DNA of 12,962 nt, from positions 1-12,962 of the forward strand of contig CAZEOK010000093.1 in the NCBI GenBank assembly GCA_964513745.1, given 5' to 3'. Positions 1 through 6,244 of the stretch are shown here, one piece after another; positions within the stretch are counted from its first letter, which is position 1; every line of letters starts with the position of its first letter. The stretch is from DATDCY01 sp964513745 (GTDB lineage Bacteria; JAUVQV01; DATDCY01). The translations under genes and the position numbers were made by a program. Under the pieces are notes generated by a model. It did not search any database. It was not told the origin of the DNA and saw nothing but the letters and a program-made list of their open reading frames with translations.

Positions 1-135
1 CGCCAGCAGTACGGCATGCAGTCCTTCGACCAGCACCTCACCGACCTCTACCGCGCAAAGATCATCACCCTCGAAACGGCGATTCACGCCGCGACAAACC
101 CGAGCGACTTCGAGCGCGCGCTGAACTTCGAGTAG
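1..135 (+). CDS. pilT: PilT-like type IV pilus retraction ATPase, C-terminal fragment
   Basis: Only the last 44 codons are inside the window; the reading frame is open from base 1 and stops at TAG 133-135. The peptide begins RQQYGMQSFDQHLTDLY and ends ATNPSDFERALNFE. This matches the extreme C-terminus of PilT/PilU family hexameric ATPases: a GMQ-FDQ-L-LY helix followed by a short helix and an (A/S)NP-DF tail. PilT powers retraction of type IV pili at the inner face of the cytoplasmic membrane. The catalytic Walker motifs lie upstream and cannot be inspected, so PilT cannot be separated from PilU or a paralogue with certainty. The ALNFE ending resembles PilT paralogues of Geobacter-type bacteria (from memory). 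The convergent hsp20 gene follows 65 bp after the stop codon, with a hairpin between them. Confidence 0.8.
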   Translation, partial: RQQYGMQSFDQHLTDLYRAKIITLETAIHAATNPSDFERALNFE

Positions 136-141
136 GGATAG

Positions 142-178
142 AAAAATACTTCAGCCGGGAGCGGGCGCTCCCGGCTGA
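142..178 (-). terminator. Rho-independent terminator of hsp20, possibly shared with pilT
   Basis: A perfect 12-bp stem (arms 151-162 and 167-178, beginning TCAGCCGGGAGC on the + strand) encloses a 4-nt loop. Read on the minus strand, downstream of hsp20, it is followed by AGTATTTTTC (141-150), a T-run as in intrinsic terminators. On the plus strand no T-run follows the stem, so it may act only as a hairpin 3' end for pilT. It sits neatly between the convergent stop codons. Confidence 0.8.
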
Positions 179-200
179 GTAACGTGCGTTCGAACCTCCC

Positions 201-656
201 TCAAGCCTGAGCGACGTCGATCTTGATCTGCTTGGGCTTGGTCTCTTCCTTCTTCGGCAACACAACTTTCAGCACGCCATCCTTGTAGGAGGCCTTGATG
301 TTCTCGCGATCGACCGTGCGTGGCAACGTGAAGCTGCGGTGGAAGCTGCCGTACGACCGCTCGATACGGTGGTAGTTCTCCTCCTTGACTTCCTTCTCCA
401 TCCGCCGCTCGCCAGAAACGCTCAGGATGTTCTCCTCGACCTTGATGTCGATGTCCTTCTCCTGCATCTCGGGGAGTTCGGCCTTCATGACGATTTCCTT
501 GTCGGTCTCGTAGATATCGACCGCAGGCGCCCATGCCGACATCCCAAGGCCCTCATCAGAATGATAGGGGGGCTTCATGACGTCCTCGAAAAGCTTGTTC
601 ACCCGCTCCTGCATGGTCGACAGCTCACGGAAGGGGGTCCACCTGATGACTGCCAT
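201..656 (-). CDS. hsp20: Small heat shock protein, Hsp20/alpha-crystallin family
   Basis: A 151-aa ATP-independent holdase that binds unfolding proteins in the cytoplasm and keeps them refoldable by DnaK/ClpB. The N-terminal arm (1-40) has the usual bacterial WTPFREL start and a predicted amphipathic helix. The alpha-crystallin domain (about 42-140) shows PAVDIYETD, the ELP loop, the dimerising region MEKEVKEENYHR and the hallmark A-x4-GVL motif (ASYKDGVL). The C-terminal tail carries IKI at 144-146, the I-x-I motif that plugs neighbouring dimers. The start was set at ATG 656 because AAGGAGGT (664-671) lies 7 nt upstream; an in-frame GTG at 665 falls inside that ribosome site. Single gene with its own promoter and terminator. 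Family assignment is secure; the client set is unknown. Confidence 0.95.
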   Translation of the reverse strand: MAVIRWTPFRELSTMQERVNKLFEDVMKPPYHSDEGLGMSAWAPAVDIYETDKEIVMKAELPEMQEKDIDIKVEENILSVSGERRMEKEVKEENYHRIERSYGSFHRSFTLPRTVDRENIKASYKDGVLKVVLPKKEETKPKQIKIDVAQA

Positions 657-688
657 TGCAACCACCTCCTTAAGTTGTTGGTGCGAGA

Positions 689-717
689 AATATAAAAACT
701 TAGCGGCTCATTGTCAA
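689..717 (-). promoter_or_regulatory. Sigma70-type promoter of hsp20
   Basis: On the minus strand TTGACA (712-717) and TATATT (689-694) are separated by exactly 17 nt. Predicted transcription start is near 682, giving a 5' leader of about 26 nt. The leader is too short for a ROSE-type RNA thermometer. The sequence upstream (718-770) is AT-rich and could serve as an UP element. I see no CIRCE element and no clear sigma32 -10 (CCCCAT-like), so heat control, if any, is not explained by known operators. Confidence 0.65.
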
Positions 718-737
718 GTTTTTCATCTCTAGCAAAA

Positions 738-752
738 CAATATTAAATATTG
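738..752. promoter_or_regulatory. 15-nt AT palindrome upstream of the hsp20 promoter
   Basis: CAATATT-A-AATATTG is a perfect 7-bp inverted repeat around one central A. It lies 20 bp upstream of the hsp20 -35 box, a position suited to an activator or repressor site or to an UP element. AT-rich palindromes also arise by chance, so function is only suggested. A second palindrome of identical geometry is at 806-820. Confidence 0.3.
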
Positions 753-805
753 ATTAGATTTCATATACTTGAAATATTCCCTTGCATCCTTGTCGTGACG
801 CTCAT

Positions 806-820
806 GGCATCCAGGATGCC
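806..820. promoter_or_regulatory. 15-nt GC palindrome in the hsp20/radical SAM intergenic region
   Basis: GGCATCC-A-GGATGCC is a perfect 7-bp inverted repeat around a single A. The one-base centre rules out a normal RNA hairpin with full pairing, so a dimeric DNA-binding protein site is the more natural reading. It lies between divergent genes, about 90 bp upstream of the hsp20 -35 box and 220 bp upstream of the radical SAM start codon. Confidence 0.3.
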
Positions 821-965
821 GGATCACGAATCATCCCAGTAGAGATCTCTCCCCGCATGCCGATGAAGCAGCCGCTGATGACCCTCTGGCATTTCATCGA
901 CGGCCGGTGACTCTTGTTCTCTTTTCCCGCTCTGTGGTAGTCTTTTTCTCAGCTGTAGTCGCCGG

Positions 966-993
966 TGCGGGGCATTTCCCAATGCCCCTCGCA
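966..993 (+). promoter_or_regulatory. Stable hairpin in the 5' region of the radical SAM gene
   Basis: GGGGCATT (969-976) pairs perfectly with AATGCCCC (981-988) around a TCCC loop. The stem extends by TGC/GCA (966-968, 991-993) across a 2-nt bulge. No T-run follows, so it is not a standard terminator. It ends 46 nt before the start codon and could be a leader structure, a transcript-stabilising stem or an operator. Confidence 0.4.
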
Positions 994-1039
994 GGTTATA
1001 GCTTTCAGGAGGCTGATTCTCAAAAAGGGTAGCCATGCC

Positions 1040-2374
1040 ATGAAAATTTTACTCGTACAGTCCCTCAGCAAGAACCTGAAGCCTGTCTTTCCGGTAGGTC
1101 TTGCCCGCATCGCCTCGGTCATCAGGGGCGATCACGATGTGGCTGTATTCGACCCGAATATCGCGGGGCACCGTGCCCGGACCGCCCTCGCCGAAAAGCT
1201 GAGCAGCTTCGATCCGGACGTGGTCGGCGTGTCCCTCCGAAACATTGACTCCGTCGATTACATAGGCCGTGAGTTTTTCTATCCCGACTTCGTCAAGCTG
1301 ATCCGCTTCGTGCGGGAAAGGAAACCTCGGGCAAAGATCATTGTCGGCGGAAGCGGGTTTTCGCTCTTTGCACGGGAGGTCATGGCGGATAACCCCGATA
1401 TCGATGTTGGAGTTTTTCTCGAAGGTGAAAACTCCTTCCCCGAGCTTCTCCGCTCGCTTGATAATCCTTCAGCGGTCAAGGGGTTGTACCTGAGAGAAGG
1501 CGGGCAGATTGTCTTTACCGGGCAGCGCGAATCCGTTGATTTCCTGAATCTTCCACGCCCGGCCTACGACCTTTTCGAACTGCGCCGCTACCTTTCGCGC
1601 ACCATAGGAATCGGCATCGACAGCAAGCGCGGTTGTTGCCTGGGTTGCGCCTATTGTCCCTATTCATTCCTTGCCGGCAACAACGTGCGGATAAGGACCC
1701 CTCGGGACATCGTGGATGAAATCGAGTTTCTCGTCGCAACCGCCGGAATCCGGCACTTTGCCTTTGTCGACCCTGTCTTCAACATCCCCGTAGACCGCGG
1801 GGAAGCAATTTGTCGGGAGATCCTGTCCAGAAAACTCGACATCACGTGGTCCTGCTGGACCAACGAAAAGTTCTTTACCGAAAGCTTTGCACGTCTGGCC
1901 ATGGAGGCCGGCTGCGTTGCCTTCCCTTTCTCGACGGATGCTTTTTCCGACGAGTCGCTGAGGCTCCTGAATAAAAACTACACCAGCAGAGATATCCTGA
2001 ATGTCGTTGAAACGGCGAGCAAGATCGGGGATATCAACGTCGGCTTCAGTTTCTTCCTCAATCCTCCCGGCGCTACCCTGAGATCGCTGCTTGATATGAT
2101 GATATTCCTGATACAAACGAAACGCAGACTCGGCCCGAGAATGAAGAGGATTTTCATGATCAACCGGATACGGATCGAGCCTCACACGAGAATGCGCGAG
2201 ATCGCCATCAGGGAAGGGCTTATCAGTGAGCAGACCAATCTGCTCCGTCCGGTCTATTACACACAATCGTCCACCCGTATTGCAGAGCTGTGCTATGCAG
2301 CGCTGGTTTTTCCTTTGAATGCCGCCATCCGGCTGAGAAGGCTCGTCAAGAACCGTTTTAGAAGCCGGTTCTGA
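1040..2374 (+). CDS. B12-binding domain radical SAM protein
   Basis: A 444-aa protein. Residues 1 to about 145 look like the Rossmann-type cobalamin-binding domain of class B radical SAM enzymes: MKILLVQS, then LARIASVIR, DPDVVGVS and KIIVGGSGFS, with no DxHxxG motif. The radical SAM core follows, with the iron-sulphur cluster motif CxxxCxxC at Cys199, Cys203 and Cys206 (context RGCCLGCAYCPYS). Such proteins cleave S-adenosylmethionine to a 5'-deoxyadenosyl radical and often methylate or rearrange lipids, cofactors or peptides; the substrate here cannot be read. A basic, partly hydrophobic C-terminus (LVFPLNAAIRLRRLVKNRF) may touch the membrane. Start ATG 1040 was chosen because the protein begins with the family's MKILLV strand and AAAGGG lies just upstream; an in-frame GTG at 965 would add 25 unconserved residues. 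GC is clearly lower than in the genes to the right, suggesting a different origin. It converges with the next gene, 19 bp between stop codons. Confidence 0.85.
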   Translation: MKILLVQSLSKNLKPVFPVGLARIASVIRGDHDVAVFDPNIAGHRARTALAEKLSSFDPDVVGVSLRNIDSVDYIGREFFYPDFVKLIRFVRERKPRAKIIVGGSGFSLFAREVMADNPDIDVGVFLEGENSFPELLRSLDNPSAVKGLYLREGGQIVFTGQRESVDFLNLPRPAYDLFELRRYLSRTIGIGIDSKRGCCLGCAYCPYSFLAGNNVRIRTPRDIVDEIEFLVATAGIRHFAFVDPVFNIPVDRGEAICREILSRKLDITWSCWTNEKFFTESFARLAMEAGCVAFPFSTDAFSDESLRLLNKNYTSRDILNVVETASKIGDINVGFSFFLNPPGATLRSLLDMMIFLIQTKRRLGPRMKRIFMINRIRIEPHTRMREIAIREGLISEQTNLLRPVYYTQSSTRIAELCYAALVFPLNAAIRLRRLVKNRFRSRF

Positions 2375-2393
2375 AGCCGGCGACGCCGCGGCC

Positions 2394-4217
2394 TCAGGGC
2401 CGCATGCCGAGCCGCAGCAGCGCCTCGCGCGCCTGCTCGTCGCGCGGATTTTGCCGCAGGATCGCGCGGAACTCCTCGACAGCCTCCGCGGTCCGTCCGC
2501 GCTCGGCGAGGCTGTAGCCGAGGTCAATCCGGGCATTCGGTTCCGCGGGGTTGATCCGCAATGCCTCCCGCAGCTGGTTCTCGGCGCGGCCGGCGTCCCC
2601 GGCGCGCAGGAGCGCGGCGCCCAACGCGGCCCTGACGCGTGAGGAGAGCGGATCGAGCGATGTCGCCTGCTCCAGCCAGGGGATCGCCTCGCGCTGCCGG
2701 CCGAGCGCCGACAGGACCGTGCCTGCGGCCGTCCGGGGCGCCGCGTCCCTCGGCATCCCCGCGGCAGCGCGCTGGTACCACGAGAGCGCCCCGGCCAGAT
2801 CGCCGCGCCGCTCGTGCAGCCACCCGAGGTTGTAATGCACCTGTGGATTACCCGGCTCGAGGTCGTGTGCCAGGCGCATCAGGGCGAGCCCCTCCTCCCC
2901 ACGCCCCTCGATCTGGGCGGTAACGGCCAGGTGCTGGAGCGCCATCCAGCTCGGCGCCACGCGGGCGGCGTGCTCCGCGAGCGAGCGCGTGTCCCGCCAG
3001 TGCGCAGCCTGAACGCGGGCTGCGGCACCGAGGCCCCCCACCCACGCCACGGCGAGCAGGCCGAGGGCCGCCGCGACTCGACGACTGACCCGCGCGGCGG
3101 GCAGGACCCACGCTGCGGCAAGGAAGAGACCGACGAGCGGGACGTAGGTGTAGCGATCGGCCCGGGCCTGTGTCCCGGCCTGCACGATCCCGATCACCGG
3201 GAAGAGCGTGACGAGGAACCAGATCCAGCCGGTCAGCAGGGCGGGCGCACGCTGACGAAAGCGCAACATCAGCGCGGTCGCCGCCAGGATTCCCGCGGAC
3301 GCGGCGATTGCCGGGCCGACGGCGGTCGCGCTCCCCGGATGGGGATAGAAAAAGGCAAGGCGGGAGGGCCAGACAGCCTTGGCGCAGTACCAGACGATGG
3401 AGACCGCGGCGTTCGCCACGCGGGAGCCCAGCGGTATCGACTCCAGCGAGATGACGGCGCCGGCGAGCCTTTGGGCATAGCCGGTGTAGGCAGCGGCCGC
3501 CACCGCGATCGCCAGCAGCGGGATCTTCTCGATGAGCGGACCGAGCGCGCCGCCACGGAGCCGCCCGAGGGGCCAGAAGTCCAGCAGCACCAGCGTGAGC
3601 GGGAACGTGACGGCCATCGGCTTCGAGGCGAGCGCGAGCACGAGAAGCAACGCGACCGGCACGAACCGCGCCGCACCAGGGTGGCGCGCATGGCGCAGAT
3701 AGCCGAGCGCGCCGAGTATCCAGAAGAACGTCGAGAGCGTGTCCTTGCGCTCCGACACCCAGACCGCGGGCTCGACATGAAGCGGGTGGGCGCGAAACAG
3801 CCCCGCAACGAGGAGGCTGCGGAAGAAGGTTCCCGTCAGGCCGCGCAGCAGCAGGAAGAGCAAGACGCCGTTGGCCGTGTGCAGCAGCAGGCTCGTGCCG
3901 TGCATCCACCGGGGGTCTGGTCCGAAGAGCTCCACGTCGAGCATCAGCGAGAGCCACGTGAGCGGGTGCCAGCTCCCCATCGTCGTGGTCCGCAGCGCCC
4001 AGGCCGTCCCCGCCGGGGTGAGCCCGGCGAGCACATGGGGGTTGCGCACGACGTACTCCTCGTCATCGAAGGCGACGAAGCCGAATCCCGCCGCCCCGTG
4101 GAAGACGGCGGCGCTCAGGAGCGTCAACAGCAGCACGCCGACGGCAAGGCGAATGGTAGTCCGACCGTTCAACGGCAGGATCTTCGCGTTACCGGAGTCC
4201 GCCGAAACCCGCGTCAT
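2394..4217 (-). CDS. TMTC-like membrane protein: GT-C glycosyltransferase core plus TPRs (paralogue A)
   Basis: A 607-aa protein. Residues about 22-415 are polytopic, with repeated Leu/Ala/Val-rich membrane segments. The first extracytoplasmic loop carries FDDEEYV (Asp51-Asp52), the acidic pair expected in GT-C enzymes. It is followed by WHPLTW (83-88), HPLHVEPAVWVSERKD (144-159) and DRYTYVPLVGLF, the signature set shared by bacterial homologues of eukaryotic TMTC proteins (DUF1736 type). Residues about 417-600 form five TPR units of 34 aa. TMTC1-4 are protein O-mannosyltransferases with lumenal TPRs; by analogy this would act at the periplasmic face with a lipid-linked sugar, but the bacterial donor and acceptor are unknown. 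The start ATG 4217 overlaps the upstream gene's TGA as ATGA, so translation is probably coupled; a TTG two codons upstream is the alternative. Very GC-rich. Confidence 0.85.
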   Translation of the reverse strand: MTRVSADSGNAKILPLNGRTTIRLAVGVLLLTLLSAAVFHGAAGFGFVAFDDEEYVVRNPHVLAGLTPAGTAWALRTTTMGSWHPLTWLSLMLDVELFGPDPRWMHGTSLLLHTANGVLLFLLLRGLTGTFFRSLLVAGLFRAHPLHVEPAVWVSERKDTLSTFFWILGALGYLRHARHPGAARFVPVALLLVLALASKPMAVTFPLTLVLLDFWPLGRLRGGALGPLIEKIPLLAIAVAAAAYTGYAQRLAGAVISLESIPLGSRVANAAVSIVWYCAKAVWPSRLAFFYPHPGSATAVGPAIAASAGILAATALMLRFRQRAPALLTGWIWFLVTLFPVIGIVQAGTQARADRYTYVPLVGLFLAAAWVLPAARVSRRVAAALGLLAVAWVGGLGAAARVQAAHWRDTRSLAEHAARVAPSWMALQHLAVTAQIEGRGEEGLALMRLAHDLEPGNPQVHYNLGWLHERRGDLAGALSWYQRAAAGMPRDAAPRTAAGTVLSALGRQREAIPWLEQATSLDPLSSRVRAALGAALLRAGDAGRAENQLREALRINPAEPNARIDLGYSLAERGRTAEAVEEFRAILRQNPRDEQAREALLRLGMRP

Positions 4218-6034
4218 CGGCAAGTGCGGACGACCAGATCCAGCAGCTCGCCGGCCAGCCGACCGTCAATCTGCCGGAGGACCCCGTACTCCTCCAGCGC
4301 CGTGGCCTTCTGCCCCAGGAGTACGCTGGCGCGCCCCCTGTTGAAGTGGGCCTGGGCCATGCCCGGGTCCAGACGCAGCGCCGTTTCGATGCTCTTCATG
4401 GCTTCCTCGGGACGGCCCAGGTCGAGATGCGCCGCACCGATGTTGTTGTGCGCCATGGCGTCGCCCGGGTTGATGAGGACGGCTCTGTTCAGAGATTCGA
4501 TGGCCTCTCGGGTGCGGCCACTGAGCCCGAGGGCACTGCCGAGATTGTAGTGAGCGCTCGATCGCCAGGGATAGGCCGCGATTGACGCCCGGAACTTCTC
4601 GATGGCCTCGGCCGGCCGGCCGAGAGAGGCGTAGGCCATGCCGACCTGGTCCAGCGCGATGTAGTTCCCGTCGGTCACTTCGATCGCACGACCGAAGATG
4701 GTCAGGCTGTTGCGCCAGAACCCCACCTCCCGGCGGGCGAGGGCAAAGAGTACCAGGATCGCGACAGCGGCGGAGGGCAGCAACGCTTTCCCGAGGGCAG
4801 GTCGGCCTCGCAGGAATGCCGCGCCCCCCCAGGCGACCGCAATGAAGAGCCCCACGAGGGGGAGGTAACTATATCGATCGGCCACGACATGATCCCCGAT
4901 CTGGACTGCTCCGGCCACCGGGATGAGCGTTGTGACGTACCAGCACCACCCCATCAGCAGCCACGGCTGCCGGCGCGCGGCGCGCAAGCCGTAAGCCGAT
5001 GCTGCGATAAGCATCAGCACCGCGACGGCAACCATCCAGACGGGGAAGAAGGTGCGGGGATGGGGGTAGAGGATCGACAGATCGACGGGCCAGAGCATCT
5101 TCCAGACGTAGAAGGGAAAAGAAACGAGCGAGTTTACCAACCTCATGCTCAACGGGTAGATCATGGGCTGGCTGACTCGGCCGGCGACGAGAACGGCCTG
5201 GCTGGGGAGGAACATCGGGATCAGCGCCCCGGCGGCGAGAAGCATCAGGGGCAGTTTCTCGGCCACCGCGCGGACAACGGCGGCAGTGGCGGAGCGCCCC
5301 CCGGGAAGCGTCGACGACGCGCTGCGCGGGAACAGGCGGCCGAGCGGCCAGAAGTCCAGAAGCAGCAGCACAAGCGGCACGGTGACAAGCATCGGCTTGG
5401 CCATGAGCCCGAGCGCGAAAAGCAGAAGCACGAGGAGATAGCGCCCGGGGCCGGGGCGTTTCGCATAGGCGAGATAGGCGCCCAGAACCAGCATGAGGAA
5501 GAAACCGCAGAGGACGTCCTTGCGCTCGGAGATCCAGGCGACGGACTGCACGTGCAGCGGGTGGAGCGCGAACAACACCGCGACCAGCGCGCTGCGCCAG
5601 AGCGTGCCCGTCATGGCAGCCAGGACGAGGAAGAGGACGACCGTGGCGGCGCCATGGTAGAGCACGTTGACGAGGTGATGCATCCCGGGGTTCACGCCGA
5701 AGAGGGACACGTCGGCCATGAGCGAGATCCAGGTCAGGGGGAGCCAGAGCATGCTCCGATCGCCGAGCGCCCAGGCGATGCCGCCCCCCGTGAGACCGCG
5801 CGTGACGTGGGCGTTGTCGAAGACGTAGATCGGGTCGTCGTAATTGATGAACTCGAAGCGGGCGACGGGGAAGAACACGAGCCCGGTCAGCGCCACAAGG
5901 GCGAGCGCAAGGAGCAGCCGGATCGCTCGCCGGCGCCCCGGCTCGGGGCGGCCCAATTCCTTCATCCCGGTCCCGAACAGAACGACCGCTGGTCGTAACG
6001 CCTCTTGTCCCGCATCCCGGCCTTGCGCGGTCAT
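4214..6034 (-). CDS. TMTC-like membrane protein with TPRs (paralogue B)
   Basis: A 606-aa paralogue of its downstream neighbour. A cytoplasmic N-tail of about 35 residues is longer than in the other copies. The membrane core has INYDDPIYV (Asp66-Asp67), LPLTWISLMAD, HPLHVQSVAWISERKD, LMAKPMLVTVPL, LDFWPLGRL and ADRYSYLPLVGLF. Four TPR units occupy about 457-595. The predicted role is sugar transfer at the outer face of the inner membrane, as for TMTC/PMT relatives; activity is unproven. Oddity: the conserved W-H-P-L tryptophan-histidine motif present in both paralogues reads W-L-P-L here (Leu98, codon at 5741-5743). ATG 6034 is preceded by GAGAGG at 5-nt spacing; GTG 6040, with AGGAG, is an alternative, and Met24 lacks a good ribosome site. 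It is the first gene of a two-gene unit with the ATGA-coupled copy downstream. Confidence 0.85.
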   Translation of the reverse strand: MTAQGRDAGQEALRPAVVLFGTGMKELGRPEPGRRRAIRLLLALALVALTGLVFFPVARFEFINYDDPIYVFDNAHVTRGLTGGGIAWALGDRSMLWLPLTWISLMADVSLFGVNPGMHHLVNVLYHGAATVVLFLVLAAMTGTLWRSALVAVLFALHPLHVQSVAWISERKDVLCGFFLMLVLGAYLAYAKRPGPGRYLLVLLLFALGLMAKPMLVTVPLVLLLLDFWPLGRLFPRSASSTLPGGRSATAAVVRAVAEKLPLMLLAAGALIPMFLPSQAVLVAGRVSQPMIYPLSMRLVNSLVSFPFYVWKMLWPVDLSILYPHPRTFFPVWMVAVAVLMLIAASAYGLRAARRQPWLLMGWCWYVTTLIPVAGAVQIGDHVVADRYSYLPLVGLFIAVAWGGAAFLRGRPALGKALLPSAAVAILVLFALARREVGFWRNSLTIFGRAIEVTDGNYIALDQVGMAYASLGRPAEAIEKFRASIAAYPWRSSAHYNLGSALGLSGRTREAIESLNRAVLINPGDAMAHNNIGAAHLDLGRPEEAMKSIETALRLDPGMAQAHFNRGRASVLLGQKATALEEYGVLRQIDGRLAGELLDLVVRTCR

Positions 6035-6176
6035 GGTCACCTCTCTCCTGTACTGAATGGCATAGTATAGGTCCAGTAACGCGCCTGGTGCCTTCTGACG
6101 CAGGCGAGTGACACAAGATCGACATGGTCAACGGCTCGAGGAGAGGTGGCACCGGCCCCCGTTGACAGGAATCAGC

Positions 6177-6225
6177 GCCCCGGGTTTGACAGCCCCTCTG
6201 CGCTGTGAACAATTGCACCCGGGGC
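6177..6225. promoter_or_regulatory. Perfect 9-bp inverted repeat flanking a TTGACA box
   Basis: GCCCCGGGT (6177-6185) and ACCCGGGGC (6217-6225) are perfect reverse complements 31 bp apart. A smaller nested repeat ACAGC/GCTGT (6189-6193, 6202-6206) lies between them. As RNA this would fold into a two-part stem ending 7 nt before the ribosome site of the downstream gene. As DNA, the arms frame the TTGACA at 6186-6191. Either reading points to control of the small membrane protein gene. Confidence 0.45.
6186..6213 (+). promoter_or_regulatory. Candidate promoter of the small membrane protein gene
   Basis: TTGACA (6186-6191) is followed after 16 nt by AACAAT (6208-6213), a 4-of-6 match to the -10 consensus. 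If used, transcription would begin near 6220, giving a leader of about 25 nt, and the start would lie in the right arm of the inverted repeat. The -35 match is perfect, the -10 weak. Confidence 0.35.
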
Positions 6226-6232
6226 TCATCAC

Positions 6233-6238
6233 GGGAGG
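6233..6238 (+). promoter_or_regulatory. Ribosome binding site that fixes a GTG start
   Basis: GGGAGG ends 6 nt before GTG 6245. The in-frame ATG at 6302, which would otherwise look like the natural start just ahead of the first membrane segment, has no such site. This favours GTG 6245. Confidence 0.6.
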
Positions 6239-6244
6239 CAAGAC

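Larger units (their letters stand above)
657..1039. other. Divergent intergenic region, 383 bp, no gene
   Basis: The region holds the hsp20 ribosome site and promoter, two 15-nt palindromes (738-752, 806-820), the 10-nt palindrome AGAGATCTCT (841-850) and a strong hairpin (966-993). Short open frames in it (for example 824-1036 on the minus strand) show no family resemblance and no ribosome site, so I do not call them. I find no convincing sigma70 promoter for the plus-strand radical SAM gene. There is also no recognisable cobalamin riboswitch core or B12 box, although that gene belongs to a B12-binding family. Confidence 0.6.
6035..6244. other. Divergent intergenic region, 210 bp
   Basis: It separates the minus-strand TMTC pair from the plus-strand membrane gene. 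The plus side contains two TTGACA hexamers 24 bp apart (6162-6167 and 6186-6191), the second inside a 9-bp inverted repeat. On the minus side TATACT (6064-6069) resembles a -10 box for the TMTC pair, but no credible -35 lies 16-18 bp away, so I do not call a promoter. No open frame worth reporting was seen. Confidence 0.5.

Noticed and set aside
824..1036. 70-codon minus-strand frame in the intergenic region
   Set aside because: No ribosome site, no family resemblance, and it covers a hairpin and the start region of the radical SAM gene.
657..1039. Cobalamin riboswitch upstream of the B12-binding radical SAM gene
   Set aside because: No B12 box or conserved core could be found; only an isolated hairpin is present.
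2388..2403. Hairpin GCGGCC-TCAG-GGCCGC between convergent genes as a terminator
   Set aside because: Only 6 bp, no T-run on either strand, and its right half lies in the coding end of paralogue A.
2814..4550. Long plus-strand open frame (578 codons) antisense to TMTC paralogues A and B
   Set aside because: It mirrors a GC-rich coding strand, is Arg/Gly/Glu-rich low-complexity sequence with no family motif, and crosses the ATGA junction of two real genes.
4889..5998. Plus-strand open frame of 369 codons antisense to paralogue B
   Set aside because: Highly charged His/Glu/Arg sequence with no domain; the opposite strand has clear membrane and TPR motifs.
6064..6069. TATACT as the -10 box for the TMTC A/B pair
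   Set aside because: No acceptable -35 sequence at 16-18 bp; kept only as a note.
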